The notes: generated by a model not told the origin, from the letters alone. A stretch of DNA of 64,000 bases from Bradyrhizobium barranii subsp. apii (GCF_011516635.5 NZ_CP096255.1:2230501-2294500), one strand, 5' to 3'. Shown: positions 8,292 to 17,140, numbered from the stretch's first letter. Program-made: numbers and translations.

Positions 8292-9518
8292 GTGACTGTC
8301 CAGGCGCCCGCATCGACCTTCCGCCCCGCCCAGCGCATCAGCGCGATCGGTGTCTCCGAGATATTGAAGATCGGCGCAGTCGCGCAGCGGCTCAAGCGCG
8401 AGGGGCGACCGGTGATCGTGCTGGGCGCCGGCGAGCCTGACTTCGATACGCCCGATCATGCCAAGGACGCGGCCGAGCGCGCCATCCGCGCGGGGCAGAC
8501 CAAATACACGATCCTCGACGGCACCGTGGAATTGAAGGCGGCGATCGCCGAAAAATTCCGCCGCGAGAACGATCTCGTCTATGCCGCCGACGAGATCACC
8601 GCCGGCGCCGGCGCCAAGCAGGTGATCCACAACGCCTTCATGGCGACGCTCAGTCCCGGCGACGAGGTCATCCTGGCCGCGCCTTACTGGACCAGCTATG
8701 CCGACATGGTGCGGATCGCCGACGGCACGCCGGTGGACGTGCTTTGTCGCGAGGAGAACGGCTTTCGCCTCGATGCCGCCGATCTCGAACGCGCGATCAC
8801 GCCGAAGACGCGCTGGCTGCTGCTGAACTCGCCGTCCAATCCGACCGGAGCCGCCTATTCGGCCGCGCAGCTTCGCCCGATCCTGGATGTGCTCAAGCGC
8901 CATCCGCTTGTCTGGTTGATGGCGGACGATATCTACGAGCACCTGATCTATGACGGCATGCCGTTCGTGACCGCAGCGGCGCTCGAGCCGAGCCTGAAAT
9001 CACGCACGCTGACCGTGAATGGTGTTTCCAAGGCCTACGCCATGACCGGCTGGCGCGTCGGCTATGGCGGCGGTCCGCGCGAATTGATCGCGGCGATGGC
9101 GGTGGTGCAGAGCCAGAGCACGACCAATCCCTCCTCGGTGAGCCAAGCCGCTGCGATCGCCGCGCTGACGGGGCCGCAAGGCATCCTGATCGAGCGCCGT
9201 GCCGCGTTCCAGCGCCGCCGCGACATCGTGGTCGATGCGCTCAATGCCATCGACGGCGTCACCTGCCGCCGGCCGGAGGGCGCGTTCTACACCTATGCCA
9301 GCTGCGCCGGCCTGATCGGCCGCCGCACGCCGGATGGTACCGTCATCGGCAGTGACGCGGCGTTCTGCCGCTTCCTGCTGGAGAGGCATGACGTGGCCGT
9401 GGTGCCGGGCAGCTGTTTCGGCCTTGCACCTTATTTCCGCCTGTCCTACGCCACCTCGGAACAAAACTTGCGCGAGGCCGTGATGCGCATCGCCAAAGCC
9501 TGCAGGGAGCTGTCATGA
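8292..9518 (+). CDS. Pyridoxal-phosphate aminotransferase, class I/II (aspartate-aminotransferase-like)
   Basis: 408 residues. The PLP lysine lies in NGVSKAYAMTGWRVGY (about residues 239-254). Other type-I features are TKYTILDGT near residue 74, NSPSNPTGAAYS, and the C-terminal Arg in FRLSYATS that binds the alpha-carboxylate. It converts an amino acid to its 2-keto acid using a keto-acid acceptor. GTG start. The stop overlaps the next gene's ATG by four bases, so the two products are likely made in step. Specificity cannot be read from sequence; aspartate-like acids including sulfonates are candidates. Confidence 0.93.
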   Translation: MTVQAPASTFRPAQRISAIGVSEILKIGAVAQRLKREGRPVIVLGAGEPDFDTPDHAKDAAERAIRAGQTKYTILDGTVELKAAIAEKFRRENDLVYAADEITAGAGAKQVIHNAFMATLSPGDEVILAAPYWTSYADMVRIADGTPVDVLCREENGFRLDAADLERAITPKTRWLLLNSPSNPTGAAYSAAQLRPILDVLKRHPLVWLMADDIYEHLIYDGMPFVTAAALEPSLKSRTLTVNGVSKAYAMTGWRVGYGGGPRELIAAMAVVQSQSTTNPSSVSQAAAIAALTGPQGILIERRAAFQRRRDIVVDALNAIDGVTCRRPEGAFYTYASCAGLIGRRTPDGTVIGSDAAFCRFLLERHDVAVVPGSCFGLAPYFRLSYATSEQNLREAVMRIAKACRELS

Positions 9519-11176
9519 CCATTCGCAACACCCGCACCGGGGGCCGGATCCTGATCGATCAGCTCGTCGCCCAAGGCGTCGACCGCGTCACCTGCGTGCC
9601 GGGCGAGAGCTACCTCGCGGCGCTCGACGCGCTGCATGACAGCCCGATCGACGTCGTGATCTGCCGCGCCGAGGGTGGTGCTGCGATGATGGCGGAAGCC
9701 TATGGCAAGCTCACCGGCCGTCCCGGAATCTGCTTCGTCACCCGCGGCCCCGGCGCCACCAATGCCAGCCACGGCGTCCACATCGCGATGCAGGATTCGA
9801 CGCCGATGATCCTGTTCGTCGGACAGGTCGACACCGGCATGCGCGAGCGCGAGGCGTTCCAGGAGCTCGACTACAAGGCGGTGTTCGGCACCATGGCGAA
9901 ATGGGCCGTCGAGATCGATCGCCCCGATCGCATTCCGGAGCTGGTCGCGCGTGCCTTCCGCGTCGCCATGCAGGGCCGTCCGGGTCCCGTGGTGATCGCG
10001 CTGCCGGAGAACATGCTGACCGAGACGGCGGCCGTTGCCGACGCCATGCGCATCGAGCCGGCCGTGAGCTGGCCGGCACCATCAGATCTCGAGCGCGTCG
10101 GCGCCATGCTCGCGAGCGCCAAGGCGCCGCTCGTCATCCTCGGCGGCTCGCGCTGGACGGATGAGGCGACCAAGAGCATCGCGCGCTTTGCCGAGCGGTT
10201 CGACCTGCCGGTCGCGACCTCGTTCCGCCGGGCCTCGCTGATCGACGCCGATCATTCGCATTATGCCGGCGATCTCGGCATCGGGCCGAGCCCAGGCCTG
10301 AAGGCGCGCATCGACAACGCCGACGTCATTCTCCTGATCGGCGGCCGCATGTCGGAGATGCCGTCCTCGTCCTACACACTGTTCGACATTCCGACGCCGA
10401 AGCAGAAGCTGATCCACGTGCATCCGGGCTCGGAAGAGCTAGGCCGCGTCTACCAGCCTGAGCTCGCGATCCAGGCGACGCCCGCCGCGTTCGCCGCCGC
10501 CGTCGAGACGCTGAAGCCATCAGGCGCGGTCGCCTGGAAGGGCGAGGCCGCCAAGGCGCACGCCGATTACCTCGCCTGGACCGACAAGGCGCGTGAGCTG
10601 CCGGGCACATTCCAGTACGGCCAGGTCATGACCTGGCTGCGCGACCGCCTGCCGAAGGACGCGATCGTCTGCAACGGTGCCGGCAACTATGCCGGCTGGA
10701 TCCATCGCCATCACCGTTTCCACAGCTTTGCCGCCCAGCTCGCGCCGACCTCGGGGTCGATGGGCTATGGCGTGCCGGCGGCGGTGCTCGCAAAACGGCA
10801 ATATCCGGATCGCGTCGTCGTCGCCTTTGCCGGTGATGGCTGCTTCCTGATGAATGGCCAGGAATTCGCGACCGCCGTGCAGTACGACGCGCCGCTGGTG
10901 GTCATCGTCGTCGACAATTCGCAGTACGGCACCATCCGTATGCACCAGGAGCGTGATTATCCCGGCCGCGTGGTCGGAACCCAGCTCAAGAACCCTGACT
11001 TCGCGATGTATGCGAAGGCATTCGGTGGCCATGGCGAGCGCGTCGAGCGCACCGAAGAGTTTGCGCCGGCGTTCGAGCGCGCGCTCGCTTCGGGCAAGCC
11101 GTCGATCCTCCACTGCATCATCGATCCGCGCGCGATCTCGGTCGGCAAGGATTTCGCGCCGGCGGTGAAGGCGTAG
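9515..11176 (+). CDS. Thiamine-pyrophosphate enzyme of the acetolactate synthase/benzoylformate decarboxylase superfamily
   Basis: 553 residues with the standard Pyr-central-PP domain order. The Pyr domain has the cofactor-activating Glu in CRAEGGAAMMAEAYG (about residue 51). The PP domain has GDGCFLMNGQE ending at the Mg-binding DNSQYGT. No FAD-binding region is obvious and no small regulatory subunit is nearby, so a catabolic 2-keto-acid decarboxylase or ligase is more likely than anabolic acetolactate synthase. It sits directly after the aminotransferase, whose keto-acid product is the natural candidate substrate. Confidence 0.9.
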   Translation: MTIRNTRTGGRILIDQLVAQGVDRVTCVPGESYLAALDALHDSPIDVVICRAEGGAAMMAEAYGKLTGRPGICFVTRGPGATNASHGVHIAMQDSTPMILFVGQVDTGMREREAFQELDYKAVFGTMAKWAVEIDRPDRIPELVARAFRVAMQGRPGPVVIALPENMLTETAAVADAMRIEPAVSWPAPSDLERVGAMLASAKAPLVILGGSRWTDEATKSIARFAERFDLPVATSFRRASLIDADHSHYAGDLGIGPSPGLKARIDNADVILLIGGRMSEMPSSSYTLFDIPTPKQKLIHVHPGSEELGRVYQPELAIQATPAAFAAAVETLKPSGAVAWKGEAAKAHADYLAWTDKARELPGTFQYGQVMTWLRDRLPKDAIVCNGAGNYAGWIHRHHRFHSFAAQLAPTSGSMGYGVPAAVLAKRQYPDRVVVAFAGDGCFLMNGQEFATAVQYDAPLVVIVVDNSQYGTIRMHQERDYPGRVVGTQLKNPDFAMYAKAFGGHGERVERTEEFAPAFERALASGKPSILHCIIDPRAISVGKDFAPAVKA

Positions 11177-11179
11177 CCG

Positions 11180-12445
11180 ATGTCGGAAGGCCGCCACGTC
11201 GCTATCATCGGAGCCGGCGCGGTCGGCGTGATCGGCGCCATCGAGGCGCTGCGCGAGGGGCATCGCGTCACGCTGATCGACGCAGGCGAGCCCGGTGGCG
11301 AACAGGCGGCGAGCTACGGCAATGCCGGCTGGCTCTCCTCCCATTCGGTGATTCCGCCGGCCGAGCCGGGCCTCTGGAAGAAGGTGCCGGGTTATCTGAT
11401 GGACCCGCTCGGCCCGCTCGCGATCCGCTGGTCTTACTTGCCGAAGGCGCTGCCCTGGCTGATCAAGTATTTGCTCTCGGGCTGGACCGAGGCACGGGTC
11501 GAGAAGACGGCGTTTGCGCTGCGCGATCTGCTGAAGGACGCGCCGCTGCTGCACAAGAAGCTCGCGGAAGAAGCGGGCGTGCCCGAGTTGGTCGAGCGCA
11601 ACGGCGTGATGCATGTATTCCCGTCGCGCGGCAATTTCGACAGCAATCTCGGCTGGCGCCTGCGCAAGAAGGTCGGCGTCGAATGGATGGAGCTGAACGC
11701 CGACGAGATGCGTCAGCGCGAGCCGGATCTGCATCCGCGCTACACCTTTGGCGTGGTGGTGGAGGAAGCCGGCCGCTGCCGCGATCCCGGCGCTTACGTT
11801 GCGGCGCTGGCCCAGCATGCGCTCGCGAGCGGTGCCAAGCTCGTTCATGCCAGGGCGACCGGTCTGAAGCTTTCAGGCAACAAGCTCGTTGCCGTTCTCA
11901 CCGAGACCGGTGAGATTGCTTGCGATGCCGCGGTGGTCGCCGCCGGCGCGCGGTCAAAACAGCTCACCGCATCCGTCGGCGATCCCTTGCCGCTCGAAAC
12001 CGAGCGCGGCTATCACGTCATGATCGAGAACCCGGAATCGGGTCCGCGCAGCTCGATGATGGCGTCCGACGTCAGCATGGTGGTGAACTGGACCGACAAG
12101 GGCCTGCGCGCCGCCGGCACTGTCGAGATCGCCGGCCTCGAGGCCGCGCCGAACTGGAAGCGCGCCGAAATCCTGCGCAACAACCTCTTCAGCATGTTCC
12201 CGAAACTGCCGAAGGACATTCCCCCCTCGCGCATCAAAACCTGGTTCGGCCATCGGCCGAGCATGCCGGACGGCCTTCCCTGTATCGGCCATGCGCGTGC
12301 CTCGCGCGATATCGTCTACGCCTTCGGCCATGGCCATGTCGGCCTGGTCGGATCGGCCCGCACCGGCCGTCTGGTCGCGCAGCTTCTGAGCGGCAAGCAG
12401 CCGGAGATTCCGCTCGCGCCGTTCGCGCCCACTCGCTTCCTCTGA
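11180..12445 (+). CDS. FAD-dependent D-amino-acid dehydrogenase-like oxidoreductase (DAO family)
   Basis: 421 residues, the size of DadA-type dehydrogenases. FAD motif IIGAGAVGVIGAIEAL (about 10-25) and a C-terminal GHGHVGLVGSARTGRLVAQLL, the usual flavin-contacting end. ETERGYHVMIE and WFGHRPSMPDGLPCIG match DadA-like family signatures. It probably strips hydrogen from a D-amino acid, giving an imino acid that RidA (7929) can hydrolyse. The racemase gene ten bases downstream fits D/L interconversion. Peripheral membrane or cytosolic; no signal peptide. Confidence 0.9.
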   Translation: MSEGRHVAIIGAGAVGVIGAIEALREGHRVTLIDAGEPGGEQAASYGNAGWLSSHSVIPPAEPGLWKKVPGYLMDPLGPLAIRWSYLPKALPWLIKYLLSGWTEARVEKTAFALRDLLKDAPLLHKKLAEEAGVPELVERNGVMHVFPSRGNFDSNLGWRLRKKVGVEWMELNADEMRQREPDLHPRYTFGVVVEEAGRCRDPGAYVAALAQHALASGAKLVHARATGLKLSGNKLVAVLTETGEIACDAAVVAAGARSKQLTASVGDPLPLETERGYHVMIENPESGPRSSMMASDVSMVVNWTDKGLRAAGTVEIAGLEAAPNWKRAEILRNNLFSMFPKLPKDIPPSRIKTWFGHRPSMPDGLPCIGHARASRDIVYAFGHGHVGLVGSARTGRLVAQLLSGKQPEIPLAPFAPTRFL

Positions 12446-12454
12446 GAACGCACC

Positions 12455-13198
12455 ATGACCTATCCAGCCAACTCGTCCTCTCGCATCGCCCGCGGCGGCA
12501 AGGCCATCTATGGCGCGCCGCTCGGCATCTTGATGCTGGAAGCGCGCTTTCCCCGCATTCCCGGCGACATGGGCAACGGCACGACCTGGCCGTTCCCCGT
12601 GCTCTATCGGGTGGTGAGCGGCGCTTCGCCGGAGAAGGTGGTGCTGAAGGGCGCCGCCGGCCTGCTGCCTGACTTCATCGATGCGGCCAAGGACCTGGTC
12701 CGGTTGGGCGCGGAAGCCATCACCACCAATTGCGGCTTCCTCTCGCTGTTTCAGAAGGAGATCGCGGCCGCCGTCGGCGTTCCCGTAGCGACCTCGTCGC
12801 TGATGCAGGTGCCGTGGGTGCAGGCGACCTTGCCCCCAGGCAAGCGCGTCGGCCTCGTGACGGTGTCAGGCTCGACCTTGACGCCGGCCCATCTCGAAGG
12901 CGCCGGTGTGCCGCTCGATACGCCACTGGTCGGCACCGAGCACGGCAAGGAATTCTTCCGCGTCCTGATCAAGGCCGAGAAGGACGACATGGATGTGGCC
13001 CAGGCCGAGCGTGACGTGGTCGAGGCGGGCAAGGAGCTGGTCGCGAAAAATCCGGATGTCGGTGCCATCGTGCTCGAATGCACCAACATGCCGCCTTATG
13101 CGGCAGCCTTGCAGGCTGAAGTTGGATTGCCGGTCTACGACATCTATTCCATGATCACCTGGTTTCATGCTGGACTGCGCCCGCGCGCGTTTGCCTGA
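12455..13198 (+). CDS. Aspartate/glutamate racemase-family protein (second copy)
   Basis: 247 residues, homologous to the protein encoded at 3726-4454. Both mechanistic cysteines are present: AITTNCGFL (about residue 92) and LECTNMPPY (about 208). A longer N-terminus precedes GAPLGILMLEARFPR. Being last in the rightward catabolic operon while its homologue ends the leftward transporter operon means the divergent locus is bracketed by two related but not identical racemase-like enzymes. They may act on different stereo-centres or substrates (inference). Confidence 0.88.
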   Translation: MTYPANSSSRIARGGKAIYGAPLGILMLEARFPRIPGDMGNGTTWPFPVLYRVVSGASPEKVVLKGAAGLLPDFIDAAKDLVRLGAEAITTNCGFLSLFQKEIAAAVGVPVATSSLMQVPWVQATLPPGKRVGLVTVSGSTLTPAHLEGAGVPLDTPLVGTEHGKEFFRVLIKAEKDDMDVAQAERDVVEAGKELVAKNPDVGAIVLECTNMPPYAAALQAEVGLPVYDIYSMITWFHAGLRPRAFA

Positions 13199-13297
13199 GT
13201 CCGGCTGTCGCAAAGCTCTGCACAAGATGTGCTAGGCAGCTGTTTGGATTGCAATCGTCCATGCAGCCCCGGTATATTGGGCTGTGTTCGGGCATGA

Positions 13298-14011
13298 ATG
13301 CAGCTTATGAAGAGCAACGTGGAACTAGCTTCCGATAGTATCGTCGATCGCGTCTATGAACAGCTCAAGGCGATGGCCGTGAGCTATGAGTTCAAGCCGG
13401 GCGAACGGCTCAACGAGGGCGAGCTGGCAAAACGCCTCGGCGTTAGCCGCACGCCGCTTCGCGAAGCGCTCAACCGTCTCAACACCGAGGGCTTCCTGCG
13501 CTTCACGCCGGGCAAGGGCTTCTTCTGCCGCGAGCTCGACGCGCACGAGATCTTCGATCTCTACGAGCTGCGCAAATCGATCGAGGTCGCCTCGGTCCGC
13601 CTCGCCATCAAGCGCGCCAAGGACGAGGACATCGACGCGCTGCTGAAATTCCTCGAAGCCACCGGTCCCGATCCCGGCGAGCGCTCCTCGGTGGAGCTGG
13701 TCGAGCTCGACGAGACCTTTCACGAGCGGCTGATGGCGATGTCGAACAATGCCGAGATGCTGCGCGTGCTCCGCAACGTCAACGCCCGCATCCGCTTCGT
13801 GCGCTGGATCGACATGGATCGCATCAACCGCTCCAACACCCAGGCCGAGCACCGCGCAGTCGTCGAAGGATTGAAGGCGCGCGACGAAGAGGCCTGCGTC
13901 TCGGTGCTGGAGAAGCACATCGACCGCCGATTGGATCGCATCACCTCCGCGATCAAGGAAGGCTACGCGCAGATCTACATGCCGGCTGCGGCAAGGTCCG
14001 CGGCGAATTGA
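13298..14011 (+). CDS. GntR family transcriptional regulator, FCD (FadR-like) subfamily
   Basis: 237 residues. The N-terminal winged helix has GELAKRLGVSRTPLREALNRL (split here only for reading: GELAKRLGVSR then TPLREAL), about residues 44-64. The C-terminal all-helical FCD ligand domain shows DLYELRKSIE, FHERLMAMSNN and AEHRAVVEGLKARD with the metal-binding Asp/His positions. It probably senses the pathway's substrate and binds the sites at 6814-6834 and 6935-6955. ATG 13298 and ATG 13307 are both possible starts; neither has a clear Shine-Dalgarno. Confidence 0.92.
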   Translation: MQLMKSNVELASDSIVDRVYEQLKAMAVSYEFKPGERLNEGELAKRLGVSRTPLREALNRLNTEGFLRFTPGKGFFCRELDAHEIFDLYELRKSIEVASVRLAIKRAKDEDIDALLKFLEATGPDPGERSSVELVELDETFHERLMAMSNNAEMLRVLRNVNARIRFVRWIDMDRINRSNTQAEHRAVVEGLKARDEEACVSVLEKHIDRRLDRITSAIKEGYAQIYMPAAARSAAN

Positions 14012-14040
14012 GTCGCTAGTCCAGGCGACAGTGTCTCTTC

Positions 14041-14193
14041 CCTTCTCCCCTTGCGGGAGAAGGTGGCGCGAAGCGCCGGATGAGGGGTATCTCTCCGCGC
14101 ATATCGATGCATATGAATGCGCCGAGAGATACCCCTCACCTCAATGAATTTGTATCTTCCTGCGGTGATGCCCTCTCCCGCAAGGGGAGAGGG
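14041..14193. repeat. Rhizobial palindromic intergenic repeat, two inverted copies
   Basis: Left copy starts CCTTCTCCCCTTGCGGGAG and runs to GAGGGGTATCTCTC (to about 14094). The right copy is its inverse, from GAGAGATACCCCTC (from about 14124) to GCAAGGGGAGAGGG ending at 14193. Each outer end also folds on itself (CTTCTCCC/GGGAGAAG). The pair can form a long cruciform between the GntR gene and the TPP-subunit pair. Repeats beginning with this CTCCCCTTGCGGGAG block are common between rhizobial genes. No gene is supported in 14012-14338; the structure may end transcription from the regulator. Confidence 0.8.
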
Positions 14194-14338
14194 CGCAGTC
14201 ATGCGCATCGTGCTCTGGTCCGCAACGGACAGCGGAAAAGCCAGCTATACAATCCTTCAATATCTGATCCTGCCAGACGGTCAGAGCTTTCGTATCAGAA
14301 CATCGCTAGCGTGCCGCCCGAAATCACGGAGACAAGCG

Positions 14339-14881
14339 GTGCACAGCCCCAAGCCCAATCCCGAAACGCGCAGCAGCGACGACTGGCCGTCCGAGCTCTA
14401 TCGCGTTCTCAAAGCCGCCGACGTCAGGCAAATGTCCTACGTTCCCGATGCCGGCCACAGCCAGCTCATCCGCATGTTCTCGGCCGACCGCGATGTCACC
14501 ACCAACGTGCTGACGACCGAGGAGGAGGGCATCGCCATCGCCGCCGGCGCCTGGCTCGGCGGTCAGCGCAGCGTGCTGCTGATGCAGTCGAGCGGGGTCG
14601 GCAATTGCATCAACATGCTGTCGCTGTCGGCGATCGGGCGATTTCCGCTGCTGATGCTGGTGACGATGCGCGGCGAATGGGCCGAGTTCAATCCATGGCA
14701 GGTGCCGATGAGCCGGGCGACGCAGCCGTCGCTGGAAGCGATCGGCCTGAAGGTGATGCGCGCGGAGACGGCGGAGGATCTGGTCGAGACGGTCGAGTCG
14801 GCGGCATCGCTCGCCTACGAGTCCGATCAGCAGATTGCGGTTCTGATCGGGCAACGCCTGATCGGCAAGAAGAAGTGGTGA
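14339..14881 (+). CDS. TPP-binding decarboxylase, N-terminal (Pyr) subunit, ComD/phosphonopyruvate-decarboxylase-like
   Basis: 180 residues. The TPP-activating Glu is in LTTEEEGIAIAAGAWLGG (about residues 60-77), and SSGVGNCINMLS follows as in sulfopyruvate decarboxylase alpha subunits. The open frame extends upstream into the palindromic repeat, but GTG 14339 with GGAGA six bases before it gives the family's normal length. Its stop TGA shares a base with the ATG of the PP-domain subunit, so the two form one split enzyme. Likely reaction: decarboxylation of a 3-substituted pyruvate (sulfo- or phosphonopyruvate type); which one is inference. Confidence 0.85.
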   Translation: MHSPKPNPETRSSDDWPSELYRVLKAADVRQMSYVPDAGHSQLIRMFSADRDVTTNVLTTEEEGIAIAAGAWLGGQRSVLLMQSSGVGNCINMLSLSAIGRFPLLMLVTMRGEWAEFNPWQVPMSRATQPSLEAIGLKVMRAETAEDLVETVESAASLAYESDQQIAVLIGQRLIGKKKW

Positions 14882-15471
14882 TGCCGATGCAAGCTCAACT
14901 CGATCGTCGCGCCGCCGTCGCCGCGCTCCTGAAGGACCGCAAGGACACGCTGGTCGTCTCCGGGCTCGGCTCGCCCACCTATGACCTGCATTCCGTGGGG
15001 GATCACGCCGGTAATTTTTATCTCTGGGGCGCGATGGGCGGCGCCGCACTGATCGGTCTTGGGCTCGCGCAAGCCCAGCCGGCAAAGCGCGTCCTTGCGT
15101 TGACGGGCGATGGCGAGCAATTGATGGGTCTCGGCGGCATCGCCACCATCGGCGTCGCGCGCCCGCGCAATCTCGACATCGTCGTGATCGACAACCAGCA
15201 TTTTGGCGAGACCGGGATGCAGGCGAGCCACACCGGCCGCGGCGTCGATCTTACGGCAATTGCGGCCGCCTGCGGCTTCGCCGCGACCGCGACCGTGCGG
15301 ACGCTCGAGGAGGTGCAACGCCTCGCCGCGCAGATCGCCGAGCCGGCCAATGGCCCGCGGCTTTTTGTCATCAAGGTTCTGGCGGAAAATCCGCCGCGTT
15401 CGCTGCCTTCACGCGATGCCGTCTTTATCAAGAACCGGTTCCGTGCTCATCTCGGCTTCGCGGCGGTTTGA
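14881..15471 (+). CDS. TPP-binding decarboxylase, C-terminal (PP) subunit, ComE-like
   Basis: 196 residues carrying the cofactor diphosphate/Mg motif, ALTGDGEQLMGLGG through VVIDNQHFGETG (about residues 73-115). It is the second half of the split enzyme encoded with 14339-14881. Start ATG 14881 overlaps the previous stop (TGATG); ATG 14887 is a close alternative. The pairing of separate Pyr and PP subunits is the sulfopyruvate/phosphonopyruvate decarboxylase arrangement. Confidence 0.87.
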   Translation: MPMQAQLDRRAAVAALLKDRKDTLVVSGLGSPTYDLHSVGDHAGNFYLWGAMGGAALIGLGLAQAQPAKRVLALTGDGEQLMGLGGIATIGVARPRNLDIVVIDNQHFGETGMQASHTGRGVDLTAIAAACGFAATATVRTLEEVQRLAAQIAEPANGPRLFVIKVLAENPPRSLPSRDAVFIKNRFRAHLGFAAV

Positions 15472-15487
15472 ACCGGGGTCCTCTCCG

Positions 15488-15515
15488 GGATAGCTCGCTG
15501 CCCAAGCAGCTATCC
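15488..15515 (+). promoter_or_regulatory. Hairpin directly upstream of the SDR ribosome-binding site
   Basis: GGATAGCT (15488-15495) pairs perfectly with AGCTATCC (15508-15515) around a 12-base loop. The stem ends two bases before the GGAG of the SDR gene. There is no T-run, so an intrinsic terminator is unlikely. mRNA processing, stabilisation or translational control between decarboxylase and reductase genes is possible. Confidence 0.5.
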
Positions 15516-15528
15516 TGGAGTGAGACCC

Positions 15529-16308
15529 ATGAAACTATCCGGCAAGGTCGCCGTCATCACCGGCGCGGCGCGCGGCATTGGCAAGGCGTGCGCAAAACGG
15601 TTCCTCGACGACGGCGTCAAGGTCGTCATCTCGGACGTCGATACGGATGAGCTCGAGAAGACGGTCAACGAGCTGGGCAAGCCCAAGGAATTGTATGCCG
15701 TGCCATGTCACGTCGCACGGCGTGCGGACGTCGATCGCGCGGTGGCGACCGCGGTCAGAGAATTCGGCCGGCTCGACATCATGGTCAACAATGCCGGCGT
15801 CGCCCGCAACCGCGACATCCTGGAGATTTCGGAAGAGGAATTCGACGAAATCATCGGCATCAATCTGAAGGGCGCGTTCTTCGGCGTCCAGGCGGCGGCC
15901 AAGCAGATGATCGCGCAGGGCGGCGGCGGGGTCATCATCAACATGTCCTCGGTGAACGCCCTGCTGGCGATCCCGACGCTTGCGACCTACGCCATCTCCA
16001 AGGGCGGTATGAAGCAGCTGACCTCGGTCGCCGCGGTCGCGCTCGCCCCGCACAACATCCGCGTCGTGGCAGTCGGGCCGGGCACGATTTTGACCGATAT
16101 GGTGGCGTCGTCCATCTACACCTCGGAGGATGCCCGCAAGACCGTGATGTCACGCACGCCGGCTGGCCGTGGCGGCGAGCCGAGCGAGGTGGCTTCCGTC
16201 GTGGCGTTCCTTGCGAGTGATGACGCGTCTTACATCACCGGGCAGACGATCTATCCGGATGGTGGGCGGTTGATCCTGAACTACACGGTGCCAGTGAAGG
16301 AGAAGTAG
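15529..16308 (+). CDS. Short-chain dehydrogenase/reductase (SDR), classical type
   Basis: 259 residues. Cofactor motif TGAARGIGKA (about 11-20), NNAG strand, catalytic Ser in INMSSVNA and YAISKGG with Tyr and Lys. All classical residues are present. The ATG at 15529 is preceded by GGAGTGAG; the GTG at 15520 overlaps that site. Following a keto-acid decarboxylase it could reduce the resulting aldehyde, as sulfoacetaldehyde reductases of this family do (inference). The gene ends four bases before the convergent sugar permease. Confidence 0.9.
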   Translation: MKLSGKVAVITGAARGIGKACAKRFLDDGVKVVISDVDTDELEKTVNELGKPKELYAVPCHVARRADVDRAVATAVREFGRLDIMVNNAGVARNRDILEISEEEFDEIIGINLKGAFFGVQAAAKQMIAQGGGGVIINMSSVNALLAIPTLATYAISKGGMKQLTSVAAVALAPHNIRVVAVGPGTILTDMVASSIYTSEDARKTVMSRTPAGRGGEPSEVASVVAFLASDDASYITGQTIYPDGGRLILNYTVPVKEK

Positions 16309-16312
16309 GGCT

Positions 16313-17140
16313 TCAAGACTTCACCGCGCCCGACGTCATGCCGTCGATGAACTGACGCTGCAGCAGCACGAAGATCGCAACGATCGGCAGCACGATGGTG
16401 ACGGCTGCGGCCAGCATCTCGCCCCAGTCGGTCGAATACTGGCCGGTCAGATTGTAGAAGCGCACGATCGCGGTGACGTTGCTGTCGTTCTGCAGGAACG
16501 TCACGGCGATGACGAACTCGTTCCAGGCGTTCAGCCCGACGATGATGGCGACCGTGAGAAGCCCGGGCCGCATCATCGGCAGGATCACGTACCAGAAGGT
16601 CTGCCACGGCTTTGCGCCGTCAACTTGGGCTGCTTCCTCGAGCGCGACGGGAATCGCGAGCGCGTAGGTGCGCAAGAGGAAAATCGAAAACGGCGAGAAC
16701 ATCGCCGTGTAGATCAGCGCCACCGCGGGGATCGAATTGACCAGCCCCAGCTTCGCGAAGATGAAGTAGAGCGGGTAGAGATAGAGCTGCACGAGCACGG
16801 TGATCGTGGCCATGAAGTAGAAGGTGATGAAGCGCCAGAATTTTCCCTTCTGCCGCGCCAGCACATAGGCGCAGGGCGTCGCGGTGACGCACACCATCAG
16901 AATGGTCAGGATCGCGACTTCGGCACTGTGCAGCAGGCTCGGGCCAAGCTGGGCGTTGCGCCAGGCGGAGGAAAAATTCTCCCAGTGCAGCTGGGTCGGC
17001 AGCGCGAGCGGATTGCTGCCGATCTCGACCGTCGTCTTCAGTGCGTTCATTACGGCAAGCACGATCGGCAGCAGGGAGCTGAACGATGCGATGCCGATCA
17101 GCCCGAGGCTGAATGTCCTGCTCCAGCGATCCCCGATCAT
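16313..17140 (-). CDS. Carbohydrate ABC transporter permease (MalG/UgpE type)
   Basis: 275 residues with about six membrane helices and the EAA loop ALEEAAQVDGAKPWQTFW (near residue 190), ending in WNEFVIAVTFL and a C-terminal LLQRQFIDGMTSGAVKS. That ending is typical of MalG-like subunits. Start ATG 17140 overlaps the stop of the partner permease by four bases. The long upstream open frame is the partner's shadow. Last gene of the leftward sugar operon. Confidence 0.93.
   Translation of the reverse strand: MIGDRWSRTFSLGLIGIASFSSLLPIVLAVMNALKTTVEIGSNPLALPTQLHWENFSSAWRNAQLGPSLLHSAEVAILTILMVCVTATPCAYVLARQKGKFWRFITFYFMATITVLVQLYLYPLYFIFAKLGLVNSIPAVALIYTAMFSPFSIFLLRTYALAIPVALEEAAQVDGAKPWQTFWYVILPMMRPGLLTVAIIVGLNAWNEFVIAVTFLQNDSNVTAIVRFYNLTGQYSTDWGEMLAAAVTIVLPIVAIFVLLQRQFIDGMTSGAVKS

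Noticed and set aside
11180..12445. Glycine oxidase ThiO for thiamine synthesis
   Set aside because: Length and C-terminal motifs fit DadA-like dehydrogenases better and no thi genes are nearby; the TPP enzymes next door use, not make, thiamine diphosphate.
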